Below are positions 14,900 to 22,237 of a DNA stretch of 27,690 nucleotides, piece by piece. Where the stretch lies: assembly GCA_002343985.1 (NCBI GenBank), contig DDTB01000033.1, positions 41,315-69,004 on the forward strand. Reading direction: 5' to 3'. The translations under genes and the position numbers were made by a program. Source of the DNA: Chitinophagaceae bacterium UBA2375. GTDB taxonomy: Bacteria > Bacteroidota > Bacteroidia > Chitinophagales > Chitinophagaceae. How positions within the stretch are numbered: the stretch's first letter is position 1; each line of letters begins with the position of its first letter. The notes beneath the pieces were generated by a model. It was given only the letters and a program-made list of their open reading frames with translations, was not told the origin of the DNA and ran no database searches.

Positions 14900-15550
14900 T
14901 CATCCAATGGCTTTCAATGCGGCGATGGTGGCCATGGGGTCGGAAGCGCGAAACACGGTATTGCCCGCCACCAAAACATCTGCTCCGGCTTGTATCAGAT
15001 CGGGCGCGTTGCCGAGCGTTACGCCCCCATCAATTTCAATCAACACCTGCAAACCTTTTTCGTCAATCATGCGGCGGAGTTGCGCTACTTTCTGCAAGGT
15101 ATTCGGGATGAATGATTGTCCGCCAAAACCCGGGTTCACACTCATTACACATACCAGGTCAATATCGGAAATGATATCCGCGAGGCTTTCCACGGATGTG
15201 TGCGGATTGATGGCCACACCGGCTTTCATGCCCAGGGATTTGATTTGTTGTATGTTTCTGTGCAAATGCCTGCAGGCTTCGATGTGCACGGTGAGATTGT
15301 CGGCCCCCGCTTTTTGAAATGCTTCCGCATATTTTTCGGGCTCTTCAATCATCAGGTGAACATCGCAAACTTTATTGGTCGCTTTTCGGAAAAACTCCAC
15401 CAGCATGGGCCCAAAGCTGATATTGGGAACAAAGCGGCCATCCATGACATCGAGGTGGTACCAGTCGGCCTGGCTTTGGTTCAGCATATCGCAATCAGCC
15501 TGTAGGTTCAGAAAATTAGCGGAGAGCAGGGAAGGCGCAATGATGGGCAT
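14900..15550 (-). CDS. rpe: Ribulose-phosphate 3-epimerase
   Basis: Interconverts ribulose 5-phosphate and xylulose 5-phosphate in the pentose phosphate pathway, in the cytoplasm. The 216-residue protein has the family TIM-barrel signatures: I-A-P-S-L-L-S-A-N (4-12), catalytic metal ligands in H-L-D-V-M-D-G (H32, D34), D-V-H-L-M (H65), the phosphate loop N-P-G-F-G-G-Q (139-145), catalytic D174 in E-I-D-G-G-V, and the A-G-N-T-V-F phosphate-binding turn near 195-200. ATG 15550 gives the standard N-terminus; the longer frame from 15598 is not needed. A TACCTTTA element (minus, 15575-15582) lies 25 nt upstream, so the gene may have its own promoter. Confidence 0.97.
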   Translation of the reverse strand: MPIIAPSLLSANFLNLQADCDMLNQSQADWYHLDVMDGRFVPNISFGPMLVEFFRKATNKVCDVHLMIEEPEKYAEAFQKAGADNLTVHIEACRHLHRNIQQIKSLGMKAGVAINPHTSVESLADIISDIDLVCVMSVNPGFGGQSFIPNTLQKVAQLRRMIDEKGLQVLIEIDGGVTLGNAPDLIQAGADVLVAGNTVFRASDPMATIAALKAIG

Positions 15551-15574
15551 GATTCCTGGTATTGATGTTTGCCG

Positions 15575-15582
15575 TAAAGGTA
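15575..15582 (-). promoter_or_regulatory. Possible -7 element for rpe
   Basis: TACCTTTA on the minus strand, 7/8 match to TAnnTTTG, about 25 nt before the rpe ATG. No good -33 element is seen. Confidence 0.4.
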
Positions 15583-15598
15583 GATCATTTCGCGGCAC

Positions 15599-16411
15599 TT
15601 ATGGGTTACTTTGGCCCTGTGTGGCTTCCAGCCTGTCGAGCGCGAGGATGGCTTCATGATAGCCCGGATCGTACAGGAGGGCGGTTTCATAGGCTTCTTT
15701 AGCTTCATCGTAGCGTTTCAGTTTTTCGAGGCAGCGGCCACGGTAATAATGGCCTTCGTCGAAACTATTATTCAGGGCCACGCATTTGTCGAGTACGCCG
15801 AGCGCATCTTCATAAAGCCCCATATCGTAAAGCACCAGGGCCTTTTCGCGGTAAGGTTCGGTAAATGTGAGGCTTTGGGCGATGGATTGGTCGAAGCAAT
15901 TGATGGCCAATTTTTTTTCTCCTATTGCGGCGTGGTAGAGCCCCCTGATATACCATGACTGGTGTCCCAATCTGTCGGCATCAGTAGCCATAAGTGAATC
16001 GGCGATGGCCTGAGCGCCGGGGTTGCCGGTATGGGCATAAAGTATGCCAAGTTCGGTCATATAATCCGGGGATGGTTCGCGGGCCACGGTTTGTTCCAGG
16101 GCTTTGAGGGCTTGCACGGTGTCTTCATTTTCAAAATGTAGGATGGCTTTGATATGCCAGATGCGCGCGTTTTTTTGGAAACGGCCATTGGCCAGGCTGT
16201 CGGCCAGGTGGATAGCGGCGGATTGATCGCCGTTATCGCGGTAATATTGGATCAGGTTTTCTGCCATCAGCAGGGAGTCCGGAAAAGCATGCATAGCGGC
16301 CCTCAGGCTAGATTCCCGGGAATTATTGCCGGCATCCTGGTTTGTTTTATCTCCTCCATTGCAGGCATACAGGGCCAGGATCAGCAGAAATCCTATTAAT
16401 TGAAAACGCAT
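15599..16411 (-). CDS. TPR-repeat lipoprotein
   Basis: Protein of 270 residues from ATG 16411. A short type II signal peptide ends L-Y-A-C (Cys17). The mature part is a run of tetratricopeptide repeats: recognisable A-x-x-x-x-x-x-x-N-x-D/x-x-x-A helices at about 70-100, 105-170, 175-205, 210-240 and 240-265, the last two with the clear patterns Y-R-G-R-C-L-E-K-L-K-R-Y-D-E-A and A-L-L-Y-D-P-G-Y. TPRs mediate protein-protein contacts, so it may be an envelope scaffold. Partners are unknown. A perfect -7 element sits only 4 nt before the ATG (see 16416-16423), so the mRNA may have almost no leader. The next gene on this strand is rpe, 48 bp on. Confidence 0.85.
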   Translation of the reverse strand: MRFQLIGFLLILALYACNGGDKTNQDAGNNSRESSLRAAMHAFPDSLLMAENLIQYYRDNGDQSAAIHLADSLANGRFQKNARIWHIKAILHFENEDTVQALKALEQTVAREPSPDYMTELGILYAHTGNPGAQAIADSLMATDADRLGHQSWYIRGLYHAAIGEKKLAINCFDQSIAQSLTFTEPYREKALVLYDMGLYEDALGVLDKCVALNNSFDEGHYYRGRCLEKLKRYDEAKEAYETALLYDPGYHEAILALDRLEATQGQSNP

Positions 16412-16415
16412 GGCA

Positions 16416-16423
16416 CAAAAATA
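16416..16423 (-). promoter_or_regulatory. -7 element directly before the TPR lipoprotein start
   Basis: TATTTTTG on the minus strand, a full match to TAnnTTTG. Its last G is four nt before the ATG, so transcription would start at or within a base or two of the start codon. Confidence 0.55.
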
Positions 16424-16480
16424 GGCTGGTAAACCGTTGATACTGACAAAATTTTGACAATAATCCGGGGAAAAGCCTTG

Positions 16481-16488
16481 TACCTTTG
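16481..16488 (+). promoter_or_regulatory. -7 element for the PD40 gene
   Basis: TACCTTTG, a full match to TAnnTTTG, 17 nt before ATG 16506. A TTTTG at 16452-16456 could be the -33 element, with a longer than usual spacer (24 nt). Confidence 0.6.
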
Positions 16489-16505
16489 CGGCAAAATCAA
16501 ATGGC

Positions 16506-17615
16506 ATGCTGAAGTATATAGTAAGTTTTATCTTCCCCGCAGTTTTGTTGACTTCCCTGGTACGCCATGATGGCGTTCGGCAGGGACCGGCAACAGCCGC
16601 TGTTTCAGACACGATTCATTTCCCAGGGGAAACGCATTTTGCCAATATCCGCCAACTGACATTTGGAGGGGATAATGCCGAGGCTTATTTCAGCTATGAT
16701 GGGCAGTACCTGATTTACCAGCGCACCGATGTTAAAGCCGGCATACCCTGCGACCAGATCTGGATGGGCCGCATCCCGAAGCGTGCCGATGAGCCATTTG
16801 TACCTAAATTGGTGAGCACAGGAACAGGAAGGACGACCTGCGCATTTTTCTATCCTGACAATAAGCATATCATTTATGCGAGTACCCATTTGGGCGGACA
16901 GGAATGCCCACCCGTACCAGACCGTAAGAAATACGGCAACAGGTATATCTGGCCTTTGTATGAAAGTTTTGATTTATTTAAGGCCGACACCAATGGCCGT
17001 ATTGTGAAGCGCCTGACCAAGACCAAGGGCTATGATGCCGAAGCAACGATTTCGCCAACAGGGGATAAGATCGTGTTTACGTCTATGCGTGACGGTGACC
17101 TTGAGTTGTACACCATGGACATCAACGGGAAAAACATCAAACGCATCACGTTTGATCTTGGGTATGATGGTGGCGCCTGGTTCAGCCCCGATGGCAAACA
17201 AATTATCTGGCGTGCATCACGCCCGAAAACGGAAGCGGAGATAGCCGAATACAAATCATTGTTGGCCGAGAACCTGGTGGCGCCGAACAATATGGAAGTA
17301 TGGATCGCGAATGTGGATGGTTCAAACCCACGCCAGGTCACTGACCTGAAGCAGGCCAACTGGGCGCCGAACTTCACGCCGGATGGTAAACAGTTTTTGT
17401 TTTGCAGCAACCACGAATACAAGCGCGGCTTTCCTTTCAATATGTACATAGCCGATATGGATGGCAGCAATATCAAAAAAATTTCCAGGGATAAGGGTTT
17501 TGATGCCTTCCCGATGTTCAGTCCTGATGGCAAGAAAATTGTTTTCTGCAGCAACAGGAACAATGGCGGTACAAGGGACACCAATATTTTCATCGCGGAT
17601 TGGGTGGGGGAGTGA
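16506..17615 (+). CDS. TolB-like PD40 beta-propeller protein
   Basis: Protein of 369 residues with an N-terminal hydrophobic segment (about 3-20) that is a signal peptide or membrane anchor. The rest is a beta propeller built from PD40 repeats, each with the S/T-P-D-G-K-x-I-x-F/W core: Y-F-S-Y-D-G-Q-Y-L-I-Y, F-F-Y-P-D-N-K-H-I-I-Y, I-S-P-T-G-D-K-I-V-F, F-S-P-D-G-K-Q-I-I-W, F-T-P-D-G-K-Q-F-L-F and F-S-P-D-G-K-K-I-V-F. Six repeats would make a six-bladed propeller like the TolB domain. No protease or OmpA domain is attached, so it is probably a periplasmic binding protein. It faces the TPR lipoprotein gene across a shared 94-bp promoter region and ends 6 bp from the convergent phosphodiesterase gene. 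Confidence 0.85.
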   Translation: MLKYIVSFIFPAVLLTSLVRHDGVRQGPATAAVSDTIHFPGETHFANIRQLTFGGDNAEAYFSYDGQYLIYQRTDVKAGIPCDQIWMGRIPKRADEPFVPKLVSTGTGRTTCAFFYPDNKHIIYASTHLGGQECPPVPDRKKYGNRYIWPLYESFDLFKADTNGRIVKRLTKTKGYDAEATISPTGDKIVFTSMRDGDLELYTMDINGKNIKRITFDLGYDGGAWFSPDGKQIIWRASRPKTEAEIAEYKSLLAENLVAPNNMEVWIANVDGSNPRQVTDLKQANWAPNFTPDGKQFLFCSNHEYKRGFPFNMYIADMDGSNIKKISRDKGFDAFPMFSPDGKKIVFCSNRNNGGTRDTNIFIADWVGE

Positions 17616-17621
17616 TGCCCA

Positions 17622-18119
17622 TTACGGAACCAGTTCAATCACCTCACAGTCACGGATATCCGAAGAATGGATATTAAATCGGATCAGGGTCCGGGTTTTA
17701 TGCCAGCCCTGTTTTCCGGCGGCGCCAGGGTTCATATGCAGGCAATCCAGGGCGGGGTCGTACATGATTTTCAGGATATGGGAATGGCCGCTGATGAAAA
17801 TTTTCGCTTGATGGCGCATGATCTCCTGCTTCACGCCTGGCGCGTACCTTCCCGGATAACCACCGATATGTTGCATAAATACCGGAACGTCTTCGCAGGT
17901 AAAAAATAATTTTTCAGGGTAGATTTCCCGCAGGTCTTTTCCATCAATATTTCCATAGACGCCCCTGAGTGGCAGGCCTGTCGCGTCTTCCAATTTCCTG
18001 GCTATGGATAAAGTGCCAAAATCGCCCGCATGCCAGATTTCCGAACATTCTTTCAGGTAAGCGATGATGTTGTCATCCATATAGTTATGTGTGTCTGACA
18101 GCAGTCCGATCCGGGTCAT
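17622..18119 (-). CDS. YfcE/MJ0936-like metallophosphoesterase
   Basis: Protein of 165 residues from ATG 18119; a longer frame to 18281 would add 54 residues before the first beta strand and is rejected. It holds the calcineurin-like metal-binding motifs in order: D9-x-H11 in L-L-S-D-T-H, G-D (32-33), G-N-I-D (56-59), H84, and G-H-S-H (111-114). Length and motif spacing fit the YfcE/MJ0936 phosphodiesterase group, which hydrolyses phosphodiester model substrates; the natural substrate is unknown. TATCTTTA on the minus strand (18147-18154) is a possible -7 element. Confidence 0.92.
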   Translation of the reverse strand: MTRIGLLSDTHNYMDDNIIAYLKECSEIWHAGDFGTLSIARKLEDATGLPLRGVYGNIDGKDLREIYPEKLFFTCEDVPVFMQHIGGYPGRYAPGVKQEIMRHQAKIFISGHSHILKIMYDPALDCLHMNPGAAGKQGWHKTRTLIRFNIHSSDIRDCEVIELVP

Positions 18120-18137
18120 GGATTCATTTCTAATTTG

Positions 18138-18145
18138 TATATTTG
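18138..18145 (+). promoter_or_regulatory. -7 element upstream of hmgA
   Basis: TATATTTG, a full match to TAnnTTTG. It lies 2 nt from the minus-strand TATCTTTA (18147-18154), so this is a divergent promoter pair for the phosphodiesterase and the hmgA side. The hmgA leader would be about 165 nt and contain the small ORF at 18171. Confidence 0.5.
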
Positions 18146-18170
18146 GTAAAGATAAAGCAAGCTTCGAAGG

Positions 18171-18263
18171 ATGCCATTTTTCAGAAACTTCACCTACCAG
18201 ATCGACAAGCGTGGCTGGAAATATTATTTCCTGATGCTGGCATTGTGCAAGGGTTACGCCTGA
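18171..18263 (+). CDS. Possible 30-residue ORF ahead of hmgA
   Basis: ATG 18171 to TGA 18263 encodes a 30-residue peptide beginning M-P-F-F-R-N-F-T-Y-Q and ending L-C-K-G-Y-A, with a hydrophobic, aromatic-rich middle (K-Y-Y-F-L-M-L-A-L). It sits 25 nt after a full -7 element and 51 nt before hmgA. It could be a small protein, a leader peptide, a remnant of a larger gene, or chance. Nothing in the sequence proves translation. Confidence 0.35.
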   Translation: MPFFRNFTYQIDKRGWKYYFLMLALCKGYA

Positions 18264-18314
18264 TCCATTACCCATTTTCATAGCACATTAATCCTCACTA
18301 ATTAAAATTTATTT

Positions 18315-19472
18315 ATGCCACATTACCACAGGGCAGGTCAGGTGCCCGACAAACGCCATATTCAATTCCGTAAGCCCGATGGTGGGTTGTACGCGGAGGA
18401 ATTATTTTCTACTGAAGGATTTTCCAATGATTACTCATTGCTTTATCATATTTACGAACCCACGAGGATCATCCGTTGCGAAGAGCCTGTGGATGACATG
18501 CCAAAGGTTGCCGAAGAGCGGATGCTGAAACACCGCAGCTTTGAGGGCTTTCACATCAAGCCGGAAGATGATTTTTTAAAAAGCCGTAAGGCGGTATTGG
18601 TGAATAGCGATTGCCATATTGTGCTTGCCTCGCCAAAGAAGGGCATGACAGATTATTATTTCAAGAATGCCGATGCCGATGAAATGATATTTGTGCATGA
18701 GGGAAGCGGTGTGCTGACCACCTGTTACGGAGAACTGGCTTTTGGCTATGGCGATTATATTGTGATCCCACGCGGCACTACATACCAAATTTCTTTTCAT
18801 GATGAAAATAACCGGCTCTTTATTGTGGAGTCCTTTCATCCCATCCGCTACCCAAAACGATATATGAGCAAGTGGGGCCAGTTGATGGAACATGCGCCCT
18901 TCTGCGAACGCGATATCCGTGTGCCTCAAAATTTGAAAGCGCATGATGAAAAGGGTGATTTCCTGATTAAAACGAGGAAGAAGGGATTGTTATACGGCAT
19001 TCATTATGAAACCCACCCGTTTGATGTGGTAGGTTGGGATGGTTGCTGTTATCCGTATATTTTCAGCATCCACAATTTTGAACCGATTACGGGCAGGGTA
19101 CACCAGCCACCGCCGGTGCACCAGACCTTTGAAACAGACGCGTACGTGGTTTGTTCCTTTGTGCCCCGTTTGTATGATTATCACCCGCTGGCCATTCCGG
19201 CCCCATATAACCACAGCAATATTGACAGCGATGAAGTATTATATTATGTGGATGGCGATTTCATGAGCCGCAAACATGTAACAAGGGGTATGATCACCCT
19301 GCACCCGGCGGGCATCCCGCATGGACCGCACCCCGGAGCCGTTGAGAAGAGCATTGGTAAAATCGAAACAAAGGAACTGGCCGTGATGGTGGATACCTTC
19401 CGCCCCCTGCAACTCACCGTAGAAGCCCTGGAGATTGAAAATAAGGGCTATGTGATGAGTTGGGCCGAATAA
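18315..19472 (+). CDS. hmgA: Homogentisate 1,2-dioxygenase
   Basis: Opens the aromatic ring of homogentisate to maleylacetoacetate in tyrosine and phenylalanine breakdown, using Fe(II) and O2. The 385-residue protein is shorter than the roughly 430-445 residues of proteobacterial and animal enzymes but looks complete. The double-cupin body shows G-x-G-V-L-T-T-x-x-G-E-L-x-F-x-x-G-D-Y-I-V-I-P-R-G-T near 130-155. Likely iron ligands are H300 and E307 in P-Y-N-H-S-N-I-D-S-D-E-V and H336 in G-I-P-H-G-P-H-P-G; the spacing H300 to H336 equals that of the human ligand pair H335/H371. The Glu is one residue further along than in the human protein. No other tyrosine-catabolism gene (hppD, fahA, maiA) is in the window. 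A terminator follows. Confidence 0.9.
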   Translation: MPHYHRAGQVPDKRHIQFRKPDGGLYAEELFSTEGFSNDYSLLYHIYEPTRIIRCEEPVDDMPKVAEERMLKHRSFEGFHIKPEDDFLKSRKAVLVNSDCHIVLASPKKGMTDYYFKNADADEMIFVHEGSGVLTTCYGELAFGYGDYIVIPRGTTYQISFHDENNRLFIVESFHPIRYPKRYMSKWGQLMEHAPFCERDIRVPQNLKAHDEKGDFLIKTRKKGLLYGIHYETHPFDVVGWDGCCYPYIFSIHNFEPITGRVHQPPPVHQTFETDAYVVCSFVPRLYDYHPLAIPAPYNHSNIDSDEVLYYVDGDFMSRKHVTRGMITLHPAGIPHGPHPGAVEKSIGKIETKELAVMVDTFRPLQLTVEALEIENKGYVMSWAE

Positions 19473-19497
19473 ACAACCTCATTATCCATATTTCTGC

Positions 19498-19526
19498 ATG
19501 CCGGTCTGCCCAGGGCCGGCATTTTT
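19498..19526 (+). terminator. Rho-independent terminator of hmgA
   Basis: Stem ATGCCGG (19498-19504)/CCGGCAT (19516-19522) followed by a T-run, 25 bp after the hmgA stop. Confidence 0.8.
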
Positions 19527-19569
19527 GTGTGAAGAAAATCTTATATTTAAGAAACTAAAACCAATTGCC

Positions 19570-19977
19570 ATGATTAAAATTTCAGAAATCAAAGTAGGCG
19601 ATTACCTGATGGCCGATTATGAAGGCGATAAGCGGGAAGGTGAAGTCACCAATTTAAACCCGGGCACTTCTCAGGTTTGCATCGATAATGGTGTGCAGGA
19701 GTTTTGGTATGAAGTGGAGCAGTTGTCACCCATTGAAATCAATGACGATGTCATGCAAAAATTAAAATTCCACAAGGAAGTGCTGGAAGATGGTACGATA
19801 AAGTACAAGAAGGGGGCGTTCAGGATGCTGGTGCCAAAAGAAAATGATTTCAGCCGGATGGAGATCTGGTACCGGGATGAAACCAGGCATATTACACAAA
19901 GGATCCCATTGCATGTATTGCAAAACCATTTTTATTCCATGACAAAGGTTCATCTGAATGATGAATCTTTTGATTAA
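19570..19977 (+). CDS. Conserved-looking hypothetical protein
   Basis: Protein of 135 residues from ATG 19570; an in-frame start at 19498 lies inside the hmgA terminator and is rejected. The first 50 residues look like a small beta barrel: V-G-D-Y-L-M-A, G-E-V-T-N-L, V-C-I-D-N-G and E-V-E-Q-L-S-P-I strands. The rest has the pattern I-E-I-N-D-D-V-M-Q-K-L-K-F, a K-K-G-A-F-R strand, and near the end I-P-L-H-V-L-Q-N-H-F-Y-S-M-T. That closing L-H-x-L-Q-N-x-x-Y/F motif is familiar from many short hypothetical proteins of Bacteroidota genomes and their phages; I know no assigned function. TATATTTA (19542-19549) is a weak promoter candidate. It converges on rpsA across a shared terminator. Confidence 0.75.
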   Translation: MIKISEIKVGDYLMADYEGDKREGEVTNLNPGTSQVCIDNGVQEFWYEVEQLSPIEINDDVMQKLKFHKEVLEDGTIKYKKGAFRMLVPKENDFSRMEIWYRDETRHITQRIPLHVLQNHFYSMTKVHLNDESFD

Positions 19978-19984
19978 GGCATAA

Positions 19985-20016
19985 AAAAATCCCCCTGCAA
20001 AAGCCGGGGGATTTTT
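19985..20016. terminator. Bidirectional Rho-independent terminator
   Basis: Eleven-bp stem AAAAATCCCCC/GGGGGATTTTT around loop TGCAAAAGCC. It has T-runs in both directions and serves the convergent genes 19570-19977 (plus) and rpsA (minus). Confidence 0.85.
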
Positions 20017-20033
20017 ATTGTTGAACAGATGTA

Positions 20034-21998
20034 TTAAGCGTCTGTTTTTTCTTCAGCGTTATCTGATTTTGATTCGGCAGCTTTGTTGGCTTCCGCGTCG
20101 CTATCCAGTTTGGCTTTCAGTCCGGCCAGCACGCCCAGGTCGCCCAGGGTGGCTTTTTCCACTTTGCTCTGAATGTTCTTCACAGCTTTTTTGGTTTGCT
20201 CGGCTTCCGCTTTCTTCTCTTTCATAACAGCCTGTTTCTCTTCTTCTTTTTCCTGTTCCCAGAGGCGTGTATGGCTGAGCACGATGCGTTTATCGTTGCG
20301 GTCGAATTCGATCACCATAAAGGGAGCTACTTCATCAGCGCTGATGGTTTTGCCATCTTCCTTCTGCAGGTGGCGAGCCGGTGCGAAACCTTCCAGTCCG
20401 TAAGGCAACTGAACAACAGCTCCCTTATCGTCTTTCTTCACAACGGTACCTTCATGAATGGATCCTTCCGTAAATACTGTTTCCAGTGAGTTCCAGGGAT
20501 CTTCTTCAATTTGTTTATGTCCGAGTTGGAGTTTGCGGCTGTCTTTATCGATATGGAGGATGATCACTTCAATCTCGTTACCAACTTTCGTGTACTCGTT
20601 GGGGTTATTGAAGCGCTTCAGCCAGCTCAGGTCGCTGATATGGATCATGCCACCGATACCGGCAGACAGTTCCACGAATACACCGTAAGGGGTGATATTT
20701 TTCACCACACCTTTATGGCGGCTTCCTTCAGGGAATTTGGTTTCGATGGTGCTCCAGGGATCTTCAGACATTTGTTTGATGGAGAGGCTCATCTTGCGGT
20801 TGTCCTTATCGAGGGTTACCACTTTAGCTTCGTATTCATCACCCAGTTTGAAGAATTCTTTGGCGTTGATGGGGGTATTGGCCCATGAGATTTCGCTCAC
20901 GTGAACCAGGCCTTCTACGCCAGGCATGATTTCGAGGAAAGCGCCGTAGTCTTCAATGTTCACTACTTTACCTTTCACGATTTCACCTTCTTTCAGGTTT
21001 TCGCCCAGGGTATCCCATGGGTGAGGGGTCAGTTGTTTCAGGCCCAGGCTGATGCGTTTTTTGTCATCATCGAAATCCAGTACAACCACATTCAGTTTCT
21101 GATCGAGTTTCAGCACTTCTGAAGGATGGTTGATGCGTCCCCATGAAATATCGGTGATATAGAGCAGACCGTCGAGGCCACCCAGGTCGAGGAATGCGCC
21201 GAAGTCGGTGATGTTCTTGATGGTGCCTTCGAGTACCTGGCCTTTCTCCAGTTTACCCATGATTTCCGCCCTTTGGGCTTCGATATCGCTTTCGATCAGG
21301 GCTTTGTGCGAAACTACGGCATTCTTAATGGCTTCGTTGATCTTCACCACTTTGAACTCCATGGTTTTGCCTACAAACTGATCGTAATCGGTTACGGGTT
21401 TCACGTCGATCTGAGAACCTGGCAGGAAGGTTTCCATGCCAAATACGTCAACGATCAGGCCGCCTTTGGTTTTGCTGGTAACCAGGCCGGTAACGATTTC
21501 ACCTGTTTTATTAACTTCCACAATTTTTTCCCAAGCGCGGGCGATGCGGGCTGATTTGCGGCTGAGGTTCAGGTTGCCTTCGCGGTCTTCCTTCTCCACT
21601 ACCATCACTTCAATCAGGTCGCCTACTTTTACGCCTCCGGGGATATCCCTGAATTCGTTGAGGGAAATCAGGCCATCGCTTTTAAAGCCAATGTTGACCA
21701 CCGCGTCGGTTTTGGTCAATGACTCAACGGTAGCCATAATCATTTCGCCATCGTTGATTTGCCTGAATGTGTTTTCATACACTGCATCGTATTTCAGCCT
21801 TTCGTCTTTTGAGTAGGCGGCTACGTTGCGTTTGTCGCGACTCCAGTCGAAGTCGTCATGAGCGGTTTCCACAGGCTGGCTGGGAGCAGCAGCTTGTGCA
21901 ACAGGAGCGTTTGTTGTCGCAGTGGCTTCCTCAGCGGCTTGTCCGCCTGTGGCTTCCTGTTCGTCTGCGTTTAAGTGTTTGTGAATAATGAATGACAT
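20034..21998 (-). CDS. rpsA: 30S ribosomal protein S1
   Basis: Protein of 654 residues from ATG 21998; a TTG at 22040 extends upstream but overlaps the promoter. S1 brings mRNA to the 30S subunit, which matters in Bacteroidota because their genes rarely have a Shine-Dalgarno. A Gln/Ala/Thr-rich, acidic N-terminal segment (about 1-50) precedes six S1 domains, recognisable by their starts: E-M-I-M-A-T-V, E-I-V-T-G-L-V, Q-V-L-E-G-T-I, E-I-V-K-G-K-V, S-R-H-K-G-V-V and S-I-H-E-G-T-V. Domains 3-5 have the strongest G-A-F-L/G-V-F-V cores and S-W sites. The C-terminal tail (about 575-654) is a Lys/Glu/Ala-rich helix followed by an acidic end. A shared terminator ends the gene. Confidence 0.95.
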   Translation of the reverse strand: MSFIIHKHLNADEQEATGGQAAEEATATTNAPVAQAAAPSQPVETAHDDFDWSRDKRNVAAYSKDERLKYDAVYENTFRQINDGEMIMATVESLTKTDAVVNIGFKSDGLISLNEFRDIPGGVKVGDLIEVMVVEKEDREGNLNLSRKSARIARAWEKIVEVNKTGEIVTGLVTSKTKGGLIVDVFGMETFLPGSQIDVKPVTDYDQFVGKTMEFKVVKINEAIKNAVVSHKALIESDIEAQRAEIMGKLEKGQVLEGTIKNITDFGAFLDLGGLDGLLYITDISWGRINHPSEVLKLDQKLNVVVLDFDDDKKRISLGLKQLTPHPWDTLGENLKEGEIVKGKVVNIEDYGAFLEIMPGVEGLVHVSEISWANTPINAKEFFKLGDEYEAKVVTLDKDNRKMSLSIKQMSEDPWSTIETKFPEGSRHKGVVKNITPYGVFVELSAGIGGMIHISDLSWLKRFNNPNEYTKVGNEIEVIILHIDKDSRKLQLGHKQIEEDPWNSLETVFTEGSIHEGTVVKKDDKGAVVQLPYGLEGFAPARHLQKEDGKTISADEVAPFMVIEFDRNDKRIVLSHTRLWEQEKEEEKQAVMKEKKAEAEQTKKAVKNIQSKVEKATLGDLGVLAGLKAKLDSDAEANKAAESKSDNAEEKTDA

Positions 21999-22027
21999 AA
22001 AATGTACCCGGTTTTTTAACGGGCTGG

Positions 22028-22035
22028 CAAAGGTA
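22028..22035 (-). promoter_or_regulatory. -7 element for rpsA
   Basis: TACCTTTG on the minus strand, a full match to TAnnTTTG, 30 nt before the ATG at 21998. It overlaps the TTG that would start a longer S1 frame at 22040, supporting the shorter protein. Confidence 0.65.
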
Positions 22036-22187
22036 CGCAAAAAACCAGGAATAACCTGATTTTACAGGCTTTTTCAGGGGTATTCCGGTCGTTTCCGGCA
22101 GTTTTGGGGAATCAGCTGTATATTATTGTATGTCAGCCGATTGCATGAGGAGCATTGGGGTATCCGATGGAATACATCGCTATTGGC

Positions 22188-22220
22188 AAAAAAAAACCGC
22201 CCCCGAAGGAGCGGTTTTTT
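22188..22220 (-). terminator. Rho-independent terminator
   Basis: Ten-bp stem AAAAAACCGC/GCGGTTTTTT (22191-22220), followed on the minus strand by further T. It terminates the T9SS gene ending at 22238. Confidence 0.85.
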
Positions 22221-22237
22221 ATGAAGATGAGCTTGGT

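Noticed and set aside
12358..16411. Glycan-utilisation locus around the TonB receptor
   Set aside because: No SusD-like protein, glycoside hydrolase or hybrid regulator is nearby; its neighbours are rpe and a TPR lipoprotein.
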